Part shown: positions 45,974 to 56,732 of the stretch, piece after piece
How positions within the stretch are numbered: position 1 is the first letter of the stretch
Layout of the letters: each line of letters opens with the position of its first letter
Origin: Branchiostoma lanceolatum
Taxonomy: Eukaryota > Chordata > Leptocardii > Amphioxiformes > Branchiostomatidae
NCBI RefSeq assembly: GCF_035083965.1
Contig: NC_089724.1
Span: forward strand, 14,178,910 to 14,242,909
Length of the DNA stretch: 64,000 nucleotides
Direction: 5' to 3'
Notes under the pieces: model-generated
Told to the model about the DNA's origin: nothing
Databases searched by the model: none
The model's input: only the letters and a program-made list of their open reading frames with translations
Made by a program: the position numbers and the translations under genes

Positions 45974-48296
45974 TTAGTCCAGATCTGAGTCCGAGTGTGT
46001 CTGCAGCATGTGTGAAGACAGCGGTCCCAGCTCCAGGTCCGTACCTAGCTGTTTCTCCTTGGCTTGGTAGATGTGATACACTACTGTGTACACAACACTC
46101 ATGAAGAGCAGGATGCCCAGGATGTGCCAACAGAAGGCCATGGAGACAAACATCATGTTCTCATGGCTGTCCTGGTCCCACTCATGGCCAGGGAAGGGAG
46201 GATACAAGATAAACCCAACCTGCAGAAACAGATATACAATTACAATATATCAGCTTTTACAGGATGTATATACAGCTATGTCAGGGTTTGAAATTCTTTT
46301 TACTACATACCTACACTTGAGCAGGTCAAATTTCAAGTTACCTGCACAATCTAGCCACCCTACATACATGCTACCATCTAGCCACACTACAATCTAGCTA
46401 GCTACACTACAATCTAGCCATACTACAATCTAGCAACACTACAATGTAGCAAGACTACAATATAGCAACACTACAATCTAGCAACACCACAATCTAGCAA
46501 CACCACAATCTAGCCATACTACAATCTAACCACAATACAGTCTAGCCAAAATACAATCTAGCCACCCAATAATCTACACTACAATTTTGCTATAGTTCAA
46601 TTTTTTACCCTATAATCTAGCTAGGCGTAGTATAAGTGAGCCACACTACAATCTAGCTGCAGTTCAAGCTAGCTGCACTACAAGTTAGCCACACTACAAG
46701 CTAGTGGCACTACAGCTATCCCCACTACAACTTATGACCTAGCCATACTACAAGTTAGACAAACTACAAGCCAGCCCCATTACAAGCTAGCCGCACTACA
46801 AGCTAGCCGCACTACAAGCCAGCCGCAATACAAGCCAGCCGCACTACAAGCTAGCCGCACTACAAGCTAGCCGCACCACAAGCTAGCCACACCACAAGCC
46901 AGCCGCATTACAAGCTAGCCGCACCACAAGCTAGCCACACCACAAGCTAGCCGCACCACAAGCTAGCCGCACTACAAGCCAGCCGCACTACAAGCCAGCC
47001 GCATTACGAGCGAGCCACACCACAAGCTAGCCCCATTAGAAGCTAGCCGCACTACAAGCCAGCGGCACTACAAGCCCGCCGCACTACAAGCCAGCCGCAC
47101 TACAAGCCAGCCGCACTACAAGCTAGCCGCATTACGAGCGAGCCACACTAGCCACATCTCACCTGCCAGAACCATGTCCCCTGTAGCAGCGTGAATGCTG
47201 TTCTGATCATGGGCAGCAGTAAGGTTTCTGGGCTCCATGCCTCCAGGCTGCTCACGAACACACTTGGGGCTACGGCCAGCAGCAGCAACTTGTGGAGACG
47301 GACGTCCAGGTCGGCACGGCCGTGGAGGTGGTAGAAGAACAGCATCCCTTCCACTGCCAAGGCCAAGGACATAGAGAGGTGGTCTATCCCGCTCGGCACA
47401 GGCGCCTTTAAGGCGATCAGAACGTCGCAGAAGCCGTTGAGGGCGAAGAAAAGGTACATGGTGGTGTGTTGCCAGTTGCCCAGGAGGTGGAACTGACCAG
47501 TGATTGGATCGATCAGTGTCCAGTGGGCGGCGATCTGCTCACATAACAGCCCTGCAACAGTCATGTTGGTCATAAAGAAGGAACAAAAGCCTCCTACTCT
47601 ATAGTCTTTTAAAACTTACAGTCCTTCTATTATTAATCTCAGGGAAAATTTAGAACAAATGTTGAAAAGAGGAATAACCTTTAATGCATGGCCTTATTAT
47701 TTTCCAAATTTGGAAAGAAGACTATGAACAGAATATATGTTTCTACCATACCACATTCCCTAGCACTATTTAAGGAGTACAAATGTGATGTCATAATATA
47801 AAGTAAAGTCATTGTGCCATACTAATGCATCTAAAACCTGGGACTTCTTTACAATACAAATCAGCTTTATTTTGGCCCGGACTACCGGACGAGTTGAATA
47901 CATTATCTGCTGGTCATCTTTTAGCTGCAAATAAACCCTTGAAATCTGGTAATGACAGAAAGAAGCTATCATAAAATTATGGACACATCAGGCAAAATTG
48001 TGTTCTGCTTTTGGTGCCCCAAAATTGTACAATAACATTGAATAAGTGAACAACTGCAGATGCATAACTGATACATTTTTGGTACCTGCTAATGCGAATA
48101 TGATCTTGCACAGTCCTTCCACCGGAACCCTGCTCAGGAAGCGGCACACCAGCGGAGCGTTCTTGCAGCACACCGTGGAGCTAGACTTCCGGCCTCCCAT
48201 CCGACTGGCCCACCTGACGGAGTACCTGATGGTCCACCAAATTGCGAACAACAAGAAGAAGCTGCCTGGTGCAGCATGACCCACTAAATTACCCAT
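45974..48296 (-). CDS. TMEM45-family multi-pass membrane protein, copy 3
   Basis: Minus-strand coding exons 48296-48086, 47551-47163 and 46219-45974 give 281 residues, exon lengths identical to copy 1. The start MGNLVGHAAPGSFFLLFAIWW follows an acceptor (CCCCAG, cut before 48302) six bases upstream. Diagnostic segments are HWTLIDPITGQFHLLGNWQH, MLFFYHLHGRADLD and LQGTWFWQVGFILYPPFP. The last exon is almost identical to that of copy 1 in DNA, including the first 3'UTR bases, while the middle exon is clearly diverged. The second intron carries an 0.8-kb minisatellite. Confidence 0.92.
46340..47155. repeat. minisatellite of 16-17 bp units in TMEM45 copy 3 intron
   Basis: About 45-50 imperfect units of the type AGCCGCACTACAAGCC fill the intron up to eight bases from the donor of the middle exon. 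The left end has diverged units (CTAGCCACACTACAAT), the right end is more homogeneous, suggesting recent expansion from the right. Confidence 0.9.
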
Positions 48297-48393
48297 GGTT
48301 GTCTGGGGGGAAATAGAGAAGGTTGGCACAGATAAGTTTGGTCACTAAATCATTGTAGAGGCACTAAATGTAAGATCACCTAATTTCTCACTA

Positions 48394-48450
48394 TAAACTA
48401 CAAGGACACTGATGTCTATGAGTCGTAGACATCAGTATCCTTGTAGTTTA
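48394..48450. repeat. near-perfect 24-bp-arm hairpin
   Basis: Arms 48394-48417 and 48427-48450 differ at one position around a 9-base loop. It includes CAAGGACA/TATCCTTG like the small palindromes elsewhere but without flanking direct repeats. Confidence 0.8.
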
Positions 48451-48596
48451 AGTGTTTGACTCAGAATTGAGGTAATGGGTTTATTTTGAAGTCCCAGAAT
48501 ATTTTTTGCCCCTAGTGAAAGGAATGGAAAGTAATGAACATGTGACGTCAAGTCTCATAATTCAGTCAGGTACCCAGAGACCATCAGTTTAATATC

Positions 48597-49280
48597 TAGA
48601 GTTCCACAACCTCATACCTTGGCCAAATGATGTTAACCTTTTTAACACAGGTATTCTATAAGTTTTCATTTATTATGCAAATAAGGTCCCAAGAAATTAC
48701 ATCAATTGGTGATCCTTTCTACCCAAATAGTTCACAAGTTGCCGAAAGTATGAAAGTCTTTCCTAGAACAAGTCAGGAATGGAACTGCCTACTAGTACCT
48801 GCCAGCTTAGTGACATCAAGCTCAGTCAATCAGTTCAAGGCGGGGTTGGCCCAGCACATGGGCCTCCCCACCCCCAGTAGTTGCATATAAATTCATAATA
48901 GCTAAGGCGGACATCACAGTACTTTTTTATTTTTATTCTGTTCATGTTGTTGTTTCTCTTGTTACCGTTAGCGTTAGTTAAGCTTTAATTTTTGCACTTT
49001 TTGTGGAGCACCACCACCACCACCACCGGCCGCCTTAGGCGTGCACCCTGGGCATGATACCCACACCGTTTTTTCCCCTTACCCCACCCAGTAATATATA
49101 TAGAGATATAGATATAGAAAGTCACAGTGTTACGGTCTCTGTTACCTAAGCAAACAATTCTATTGCAGCATTTTCTCATTGATTATACAGAGTTAGCCTT
49201 GATTTGCTTGATTCATGTCTAATGACGTTCACTTAAGCTTCTAGTTTACTTCCAAATGCCTTATGTATGAAATTCCCGTT
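48597..49280 (+). repeat. octamer-rich repeat split by a LINE insertion
   Basis: The 5' part (48597-48690, AGAGTTCCACAACCTCATACC) and a later part (about 49160-49275, including ACTTCCAAATGCCTTATGTA) belong to the same repeat family in the correct order. Between them lies LINE-derived sequence, so an older copy was interrupted by a younger retrotransposon end. Confidence 0.55.
48759..48890 (+). mobile_element. non-LTR retrotransposon (LINE) ORF2 C-terminal fragment
   Basis: The frame reads FPRTSQEWNCL then PASLVTSSSVNQFKAGL and stops after about 44 codons. FPRT...WN.LP...V.S.S...FK..L is the conserved C-terminus of many LINE reverse transcriptase proteins. It is a 5'-truncated insertion, with likely 3'UTR to about 49150. 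Confidence 0.7.
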
Positions 49281-51780
49281 ATTGAGCACTAGTGGCACAT
49301 TGGGCAGCAACTTTCATTGCTGTTTCAGTAGCAGAGTAGTCATGTATTTTTACAGTAACATGCTTGAGGTGTGAGACCGTGCACTTAGCTATCTACTTCT
49401 TAGTTTCTGACTGGCTGTCCGTTAAGCCACCAGTGTTTCCATTTAACGTTATCAATATCTAACGTTATATTTAACCTCCTTGCATTATGTGACTGTTTGA
49501 AAAATCAAGATCATATTGTATTACTTTGGGTGGCTTACTAGTACTCCTCTGGCATATCATTTTATCTATTTGGCCAATGTCTACTATTTTTCCAGAAATC
49601 TATGGAGTCTGGTAGAGAGTATAGACTAGACTAGTATTATGCTAGACCTGTTCCGGTGGGGGGGGGGGGGGTATTCTGTTTCAGACTCATTAGACCGTAA
49701 CAATGGGGTCAACCGCACTAATTAACTTAATCACTTAATTTAACGGAACCATGATTGGAAGACCACTAGATTCTAGAAGATTCTGGAGGAGACCCGACCT
49801 CCCCATGATCGCATCAGCTGATAAAGTCAAAATTGACCGTAAGGCCAAGGGCGCAAGTTCTCCGATCCCCATTCATAAATCTCTGATTGTTTCATAAATA
49901 ACGTTTCAGGACGATAGAAATTTTGCTCACCTTTTGGTTGCTCACCAGGTCACGATCTCCTTTCCATACGCCACAAAATCAGTTCAAGTTTTCCTACCTA
50001 TCTAAATATAAATCAGTGAGTGCGCGTAGAACTGCACGTAAGCACTAGCTTAGATCCTAGTAACTATTTAACGTCACACCTGGAGACACACCTTTACGTG
50101 TGTAGCAGCCCGTGTGTACGTACCGCCTGGCACCCGCACGACCCGGAAGTACTAACTTTTACCATGTGACCGGGATATTACATTGGAAGTCAGAGGGGTG
50201 GTTACTACTTCTTTGACTATTAAAACCTTGTCTTCTTTGCATTGTGGAGAGTTTTTCAGCCGTGTCCATTTATATTTTTAAGAAGAAAAGCTCTAAAATA
50301 ATCTTAGTTTTCACATGCTTGTCGAAGTTCGTAAACGATGGGAAACAATTTTGTATGTAATATATGGAAAACTGGGTTATACTCATAGCTTTTCAGTAGG
50401 TATCTTTGACATGTTTGATAATAGATTGGGCAAACGGCCCGTTTATAAAACATTGACATTCCAAAAAGTCAAGCGGAACTCCGTATGAAAACTACCTTCG
50501 ATCGTTTTTTTGCAATACAAAGACCTGAGTGACGTAATGTGTGTGTAAACATATGCATGTATCAAAAGTAGTAAACACTTTCTGTATTAAACCATATTTG
50601 CGGTATGTCTTACCACAACGACTGGCATCGCTTCAGAGTAGCCTGGGTGCCATCCTATTTCTACCGGGGCTCCTACACTCGCTACCCTAAAAAAAAGCCT
50701 GGGTGCCATCCTATTTCTACCGGGGCTCCTACACAGTCGCTACCCTAAAAAAATATTTGTAGGGTAGCGAGTGTAGGAGCCCCGGTAGAAATAGGATGGC
50801 ACCCAGGCTAGCTTCAGAGTTGATCTGTGGCGGCAAATACCAGAAATGCTTGCAACAGGTCTTTTGTGATGCCGTTTGTAGAGCTGCGCTACGTAACCAC
50901 TTTTGACAGCACTACTAGTTTACCGCAAGTATAACACCTGGGCCCTACATGGCCAAGAACCGCTAGACTGAGAGGAAAGCCTGGAGTCTGACAAGGGAGG
51001 GGTTCTTCCAAAGGAGCGATAACACCCTGGAATGATGATGATGATGACAGTACAGTTGTCAAAAGTGGCTATGTAGCAATGCCTGACTGAATTGCGTAAG
51101 AAACCAACTGTTGTAAAAAGAAGATGCTAAAAGATGTGTAAGGCATCACGTGTGCTCTGCAGAGTAGTGAAGTAGGCATTGATTTTCGGACCCTTTCTTA
51201 TGTGGATTTCTTTTTATGCCACTTCTAACGTTACATTCTCGTCAGTTATCAATAGTACATTCTTCATAGCCGCAAGTTGTCCGCTGGGGAACTGTGCTCG
51301 TCGGACTAAGTGCTCAAATCTCACTATTAGTATAGTGCATGCCTTTCTACTTCACTGCGCTAGATCCTTACATCTGCTTGGGAATTAGAACAGCCATGTA
51401 TTCTTATCTTTACAACCTTTCAGTCCGATGATTGGGTCGCTTGAGGTCCGCCCCCGAGATTTACTAAATCGCAGCACATAGTGTGTTTTCCAGACGGGGT
51501 CAGACAGTGTCAACCTCAAGCCTGTCTGTATTTATCACCAATATGGTTTTGTAGTCTGACGTCAATAGTTGGCAACCCTTTGCAGCTGCAAAGCCCTTTT
51601 CAACGATGCCCTCGTAAAATATGTGTCCGTAATTTTAGCGTTCGTCTTGAGTCATCGCACCAGAGGGACCAAGCTTTGGCATCAAGCCAAGATTCTTCAT
51701 CCAAGACATAACTTAGCTACGCCCGTGGGCAGTTCTACGGACGACGAACAACGCCCTTGCATTTCCTGCAGTTCCAGTCC
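49280..51780. other. intergenic DNA between TMEM45 copy 3 and ferlin
   Basis: No exon is supported. It contains a G-run at 49659-49670, a half copy of the CTGGTAGAG element (about 49560-49640), an ETS-type CCGGAAGT near 50141 in a G+C-rich patch that could be the promoter of TMEM45 copy 3, and the foldback element at 50639-50810. Confidence 0.35.
50630..50819. mobile_element. foldback element with exact 9-bp target duplication
   Basis: The element 50639-50810 starts TAGCCTGGGTGCC and ends as its reverse complement. It is flanked by GCTTCAGAG on both sides (50630-50638 and 50811-50819). The left arm is duplicated in tandem (about 50640-50695 and 50697-50752), giving two left arms for one right arm. 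The 9-bp duplication suggests a Mutator-type transposase acting in trans. Confidence 0.85.
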
Positions 51781-51869
51781 CTCGATACCCTCCGCTGGTC
51801 AAGTTGTTGACAGGGGTATCGGCCACTGAGAGAGTCGTGCCGGTTTGCCCGTACGAAGAAGGGCCCGCA

Positions 51870-51981
51870 ATGGCTCCGGCAAAGACGACTTCGATACAGG
51901 TCCAGATCAACGCCGCTCAGAATCTACAGAACACCGACACCTTCGGCAAAAGTGATCCGTACTGCGAGATCGAATACAAAG
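51870..51981 (+). CDS. ferlin (dysferlin/myoferlin type), alternative first exon A
   Basis: ATG 51870 (G at -3 and G at +4) opens 37 codons and ends at donor AAAG/GTATTA in phase 1. The peptide IQVQINAAQNLQNTDT followed by FGKSDPYCEIEYKG is the N-terminal half of a C2 domain; the DTFGKSDPY aspartates are typical Ca2+-binding loop positions. It fits in phase to the shared exon at 63474, completing the C2A domain. No earlier in-frame ATG was found. By its DT..SD.YC pattern it resembles the canonical first exon of vertebrate dysferlin. Ferlins are large tail-anchored proteins with several C2 domains that act in Ca2+-dependent membrane fusion and repair. The gene continues beyond the window. Confidence 0.8.
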
Positions 51982-54623
51982 GTATTATCAAGTGAACGCC
52001 GTGATTTTATGAAGTGTTTTGAGGGGAGGGGCGGGGTAGTATTGCTATGGACGGAGGCCTGTATACGAAGAGGTCATGGCTAACGGGTGTAAAACAACCG
52101 GACTCAAGTCGGTTGTATCGATTCAGCGTAATCATACGGTGTATATTGGTGTTCAGTCGCTCAATATCAACAGTGAATGGGGAGGGGCTTCGTACTGACG
52201 GATGCATATCTCATTCTCACCCTATGAACCTTTCCATTCCATTCACGTTCAACTCCAGTGACGTACGCCCGGCGTCCTTAGCTACGTACAGTTCAGTTTC
52301 ACGTATCGATAATGATCGATATATGATTGCCGTGTGAACTCGAAGTCACACGCTGTGGGCCCGCCCATTCTAATGAATTCTTCATGCTGAGCCTGTCCTT
52401 GGTAAAACCAACACACATGTCACGCTGGTGCCGTTTGTTTCTTGTCACTACGAAATGACAGCCGCTGCGCTTCATTTAGGATGGTAATATGGCACAGCAA
52501 TGGCGCGAGATATGTATGTGTACATGTTCCGTACATTTATCATGTACATACATACAGGGAGAGATGTGTCACTTAACTATGCAGTCATATACAAGCTGCA
52601 TTGTTTGTTTCATGCCTTGTTTCATGCAATTATCCCCCGGGCAAGGTTTATTATTTATAACAACCCTGCGATAAACCCTAGACCTTGGGAAGGTGGGGGA
52701 GGGATAACTAGTTCTTCCACGTAAATCAAAATGTGGACAGGCACTAACGTTACATCCTGACAAATAGCCTACCAATGCAGCCTCTGTGCTATGAGCAGCA
52801 CGTCACATGTTAGGGGCTACTTCTATTAGAAGTAACAGAAATTCTATTTGCGTTCTTGTCGCAATCAATTGTCCAAGCAATGAAAGAGAGCTCTAATTGT
52901 TACTCTGTTGATTATTCTTTATAAGCAAGTATACTTTCTACGCCATCTCCAGAAAAAAGTGTGGATAGAATAGGTTGTACGAGGCAAATACATAACTTTA
53001 TTAGGGGGGTACATAATGCGGTAATAACGTGTTACGTTTACGATGCTGTCCAGGTAAGCAGTATGAACATTGTCAAAAATGCGGCTACCATTTCCCATTT
53101 TACCCGTCATATAGCTTTTTTTCAGGTTTCCTATGTAGCTTTTCTTTTCTTCATTTCCATGGCGTGCTATTTGTTCTCCGTGTCTCATAATCGCCCACAC
53201 AACCACCCGGCTGTATGGCATACCAGGCCGTTGCCGTAGTCGTTTGTACCGAATGTCTACTATGCCATTGCGGTTCAAGTGCAAGCTTAGTGCCAACCGT
53301 CACGCATTTTTCGTCAAGGCTGGGTGTGTTTGTTATTGAACAGCAGTGGACTGAGAGAGAACAAGTTGCGACAAACGTACGTTTTGATAAATCATATTCA
53401 AAGTTCGAACGTGCCACTCATCATCAACAGTGTCATTGCGCCTTTTCCGTAGCTCCATTCACAAAGAACCGAGTATTCCTGGCTGCGCGTATCAAGTTTT
53501 AACACTGCGGGTCGGATAGATGCACTATAAAAACTGTCCAATTTTTCAGCCATTCTGTCCTATTAAATTCTATATACTGTATTACGATATCGTCGACCTA
53601 GACAAGATGTACTAAAGCACTCGTCTTTCCTCTTGAGGTCGCTAGGAGCGCTGTTTAATCATCAGGGTACGGTATTGTGTGTTGACCCCAGTTCTAATCT
53701 ACTAGCAGATCTTCGAAGGGAAAATCGTAGCGTATTCTGGTCCCCCCCTTTTTCTGACGACCGACGCTAACATTTTCTTCTTCGTGACATAATGTTCAAA
53801 TACTGAGACTATTTTAGTACATTACTTTATAAATTGATAGAAACTTACCTATATGTGGTAGCAATCAGTTGACCTCGCTCTGTATGGTCACTCATGGGTT
53901 AAAATATTGACTTGTCAAAGGGGGTTAAGCCTTAGATATCTAACCTTTTCGCCACAGGCGGAAACCGGAGTCTGAAACACGCCCTTCCGTGCAGCCTGGT
54001 AACAACGTGGTAACGCTGAGACTAGTCATGCGCGCCTACGCCCATCTTCTCTTCCGTCCTTGTGGTTTATAGTCTCCAAGCAGATATAAGGAAGAAGGGT
54101 CATCTCCAATCAGAGATGAAATTCGGACCATGCACGGCAAAGACGTAACAATATGCATAAAATAAGCCGGACCCTACATTCTTAGATCATAGACATACAG
54201 GATACAGGTCCCTCTCCCGTGCCAGGAAAAAGAAGAGGAAATTAGAATAGTGCCAGCCGACTTAGTAGGCGCTACGAGGCTAGAAAAGAAGTGTCACGAT
54301 TCTCACAATATCCACATATATATATGTATATGAATATTGTCTTGCATACCACTGATAGATCTACTTGGAGATTAGGCAGCCTCCACCAGGCCATCTTATA
54401 GTTATGGGGGTATGAATCGTCGCTGAATTCGGCAGAAAAAGGAATAATTAGCCAGTAGAGTCAGTCCACGTTGAAGAACACATTTCGCCCGAGTAGGACG
54501 GAGCCTGCAAATGAAACCCTGCAAATATCCTCCCTCTAGCCGGCGTAGTTAGTCTGGTAGACACGTACTAGAGATTAGGGCTCCTACACTGTAATCTCTA
54601 AACAAATATTGGAAGCAAAATCT

Positions 54624-54699
54624 GTTACACCAAGGACATCATATAATGTCCTTGTTACACCAAGGAGGTTTAATATAGATTAAACCTCCTTGGTTACAC
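54624..54699. repeat. two adjacent tiny palindromic insertions separated and flanked by GTTACAC
   Basis: GTTACAC occurs at 54624-54630, 54654-54660 and 54693-54699. Between the first two lies a 24-bp palindrome (54631-54654, CAAGGACAT...ATGTCCTTG, sharing its last G with the repeat). Between the last two lies a 32-bp perfect palindrome (54661-54692, 14-base arms, loop ATAG, CAAGGAGGTTTAAT...). This is the pattern left by two successive insertions into one target site. Confidence 0.75.
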
Positions 54700-54821
54700 T
54701 AACTTCTTCTTATTTCTTTCTGCTTAGCCCCGTAAAAAAGAGATTACTAGCAGTTTACGCAGATGATAATATAAACAAAGGGAAAATAAAGTTAAAGCAA
54801 GTGCAAAGACAATTTGGAAGG

Positions 54822-54995
54822 CAGCCTCTACTAGGCTCAACAGGTTGCTAGAAAAAAATGGCCAAATAGACAGATATACTCGTCTCCAGAGGAGTTAGCT
54901 ACCCAGGGAGTACAGTTTGCGACCTAGGTATATCTGTCTATTTGTCAAATTTCTACCATATTTTTCTAGCGACCTGTGGAGCCTGGTAGAGGCTA
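54822..54995. mobile_element. foldback element, CTACCAGG family
   Basis: The ends AGCCTCTACTAGGCTC (left) and GAGCCTGGTAGAGGCTA (right) and inner blocks AATAGACAGATATAC / GTATATCTGTCTATTTG are inverted repeats. It shares ends with the elements at 33116 and 55564. No clear 9-bp duplication was found. Confidence 0.6.
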
Positions 54996-55472
54996 ACAGA
55001 TAGGTAATTTGTAACGGAAACGGTGAGCTCGGAAAGGGTTACGATGTGGCCTTCCAACATCTGCTTGGAGATAATCATACTCTACAGCCCCGACAGGAAC
55101 CAAGGGGATGGCAACCAGGCAACATCTGCTTAGAGATTTAATAGCCTTTTATGACTCTGCAAGAAGTAGATGATCATTGGTCATTATTACTGCACGAATT
55201 CATAGTCATCATGCTTTGTTGATGGTGGTAGTTCTTGGTAGGTAGGCGTGGTTCTCGCTCTGACGCCAATAGACTTACAGACACTCAGATAAATTCGTTT
55301 GACACGGAAAAGAGACAGCCCGTGGACCCTCGAAATTCTATGCAAAAGTCCGACCGTTTGACACACCCGTGACGAATGCTTCCCATGTCTACGAGAAGTA
55401 ATTGACATGGCCTACATATCAAATATACAGAACCATTGAGGTTTTATCAAGACCCCGTTCACATCTCTATCA

Positions 55473-55838
55473 TAGCCGGTTGAATTAATTCAAAGGTAGT
55501 TTCAATTTAACCTGCTAAAACCCTTATTTAGCCGGCCAATTTGCGTTCTTATTGGGCTAAGATTAGCCTCTACCAGGCCCCCGCCCTATCGCTGGGAAAA
55601 TAGTAGAAATCAGCCGAGGTACTCCGCTATACAGGGTAGGTCCGCTATACAGTGAAGCTCCATTATCGATGGACGGATAATGGAGCTTCACTGTATAGCG
55701 GACCTACCCTGTATAACGGAGTACCTCGGCTGATTTCTACTATTTTCCCAGCGATAGGGCGGGGGCCTGGTAGAGGCTAGGCTTAAAGATAGCGGGCTAA
55801 ATTAGCCGGGTAAATCTTTAAATTAATTCAACCGGCTA
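55473..55838. mobile_element. foldback element nested inside another foldback element
   Basis: The outer ends TAGCCGGTTGAATTAATT and its inverse lie at 55473 and 55838. Inside, 55564-55779 forms a second element: arms of 104 bases (55564-55667 and 55676-55779) that are almost perfect reverse complements around an 8-base loop, with TAGCCTCTACCAGG ends. Flanks GGCTAAGAT and GGCTTAAAGAT may be a decayed duplication. Confidence 0.75.
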
Positions 55839-56072
55839 CGATTAAAAACCCCTTAACAGAACATAAATAGTCTCGATCCGGAAATAAAACTGTAACTTAT
55901 ACGAAAGAAAAGCATGATAATTATCATCATTTTTTCGGACAACCAGCTATATTTTCTGACCGACAAATGACATTTTAATAGATCATAAACCTGACCATTA
56001 GGTGGTATTAAAAGATATCGCGTTCTGCAGAGACGTAATAAATTTTGACAGTATTTCTTGATGTATAAATTG

Positions 56073-56141
56073 CATCAAGCAAGGAGGTTATATAAAGCAA
56101 GGAAGTTAACCTGTATCATACTTTAACTTCCTTGCTTCAAG
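56073..56141. repeat. palindromic insertion with flanks CATCAAG/CTTCAAG
   Basis: Segment 56080-56134 starts CAAGGAGG and ends CTTCCTTG and contains an exact 15-base-arm palindrome (56095-56109 with 56123-56137, which runs three bases past the segment end). The seven flanking bases match at six positions. It is a longer relative of the 54.7-kb palindromes. Confidence 0.55.
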
Positions 56142-56563
56142 GAGTCAAACAACTGCTTCTCTACGAAAAAGGTATGCCAGAAGAAGTACATGTACAAGAG
56201 GAACGTGGGCGAGCCGCCCACGCTCGAGATCAGATCTACATGTTGCCCTTTGCCCAGAAGGTGTAACCCGATACAGACTGTCGATAAGAACAGCTGACAC
56301 GTATTACGTACAAAGTAGAAGTAGTAGGGGGCGTTTCAATAACTTCTGGGAAGCCAGGAAGCGGGGTTAGGGATCACTTCTTCTTCTTTCACTTTCAGCA
56401 GGGCTTTGTCTAATAGTGAAAATAAAAACAAGGATAACTTCAAATGGTCAACAGTGGATCCTAGACCTACGAGTGTACGGGCACATAGAATCCTGCATAG
56501 AGGCTATCCACCTGTGACCAAAAGAAACGAGGCTATTTTATTATTTGCGAAGTGGGGGGAGAA

Positions 56564-56571
56564 CCGGAAGT
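56564..56571 (+). promoter_or_regulatory. ETS-type motif upstream of ferlin exon B
   Basis: CCGGAAGT lies 162 bases before the ATG of the second first exon, in a G+C-rich patch (56550-56730), consistent with an internal promoter. The motif is seen; the promoter is inferred. Confidence 0.35.
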
Positions 56572-56732
56572 AGTAGGGAGGGGCTAAAATTCGCGGCGCA
56601 TATTTGGACGCCTGGGGAATGTAGACAGCCGTGATGGACCGCTAGTACCGGAGTTCTGACCCCGAAAGTCTCTGGCACGGGAAGTTCTGTAGAATTACAT
56701 CTCTGGGCACGGGTCTCCGGGACCGCTCAGAC

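Noticed and set aside
46340-47155. CRISPR-like array
   Set aside because: Units are contiguous 16-17 bp repeats without unique spacers in an animal intron; it is a minisatellite.
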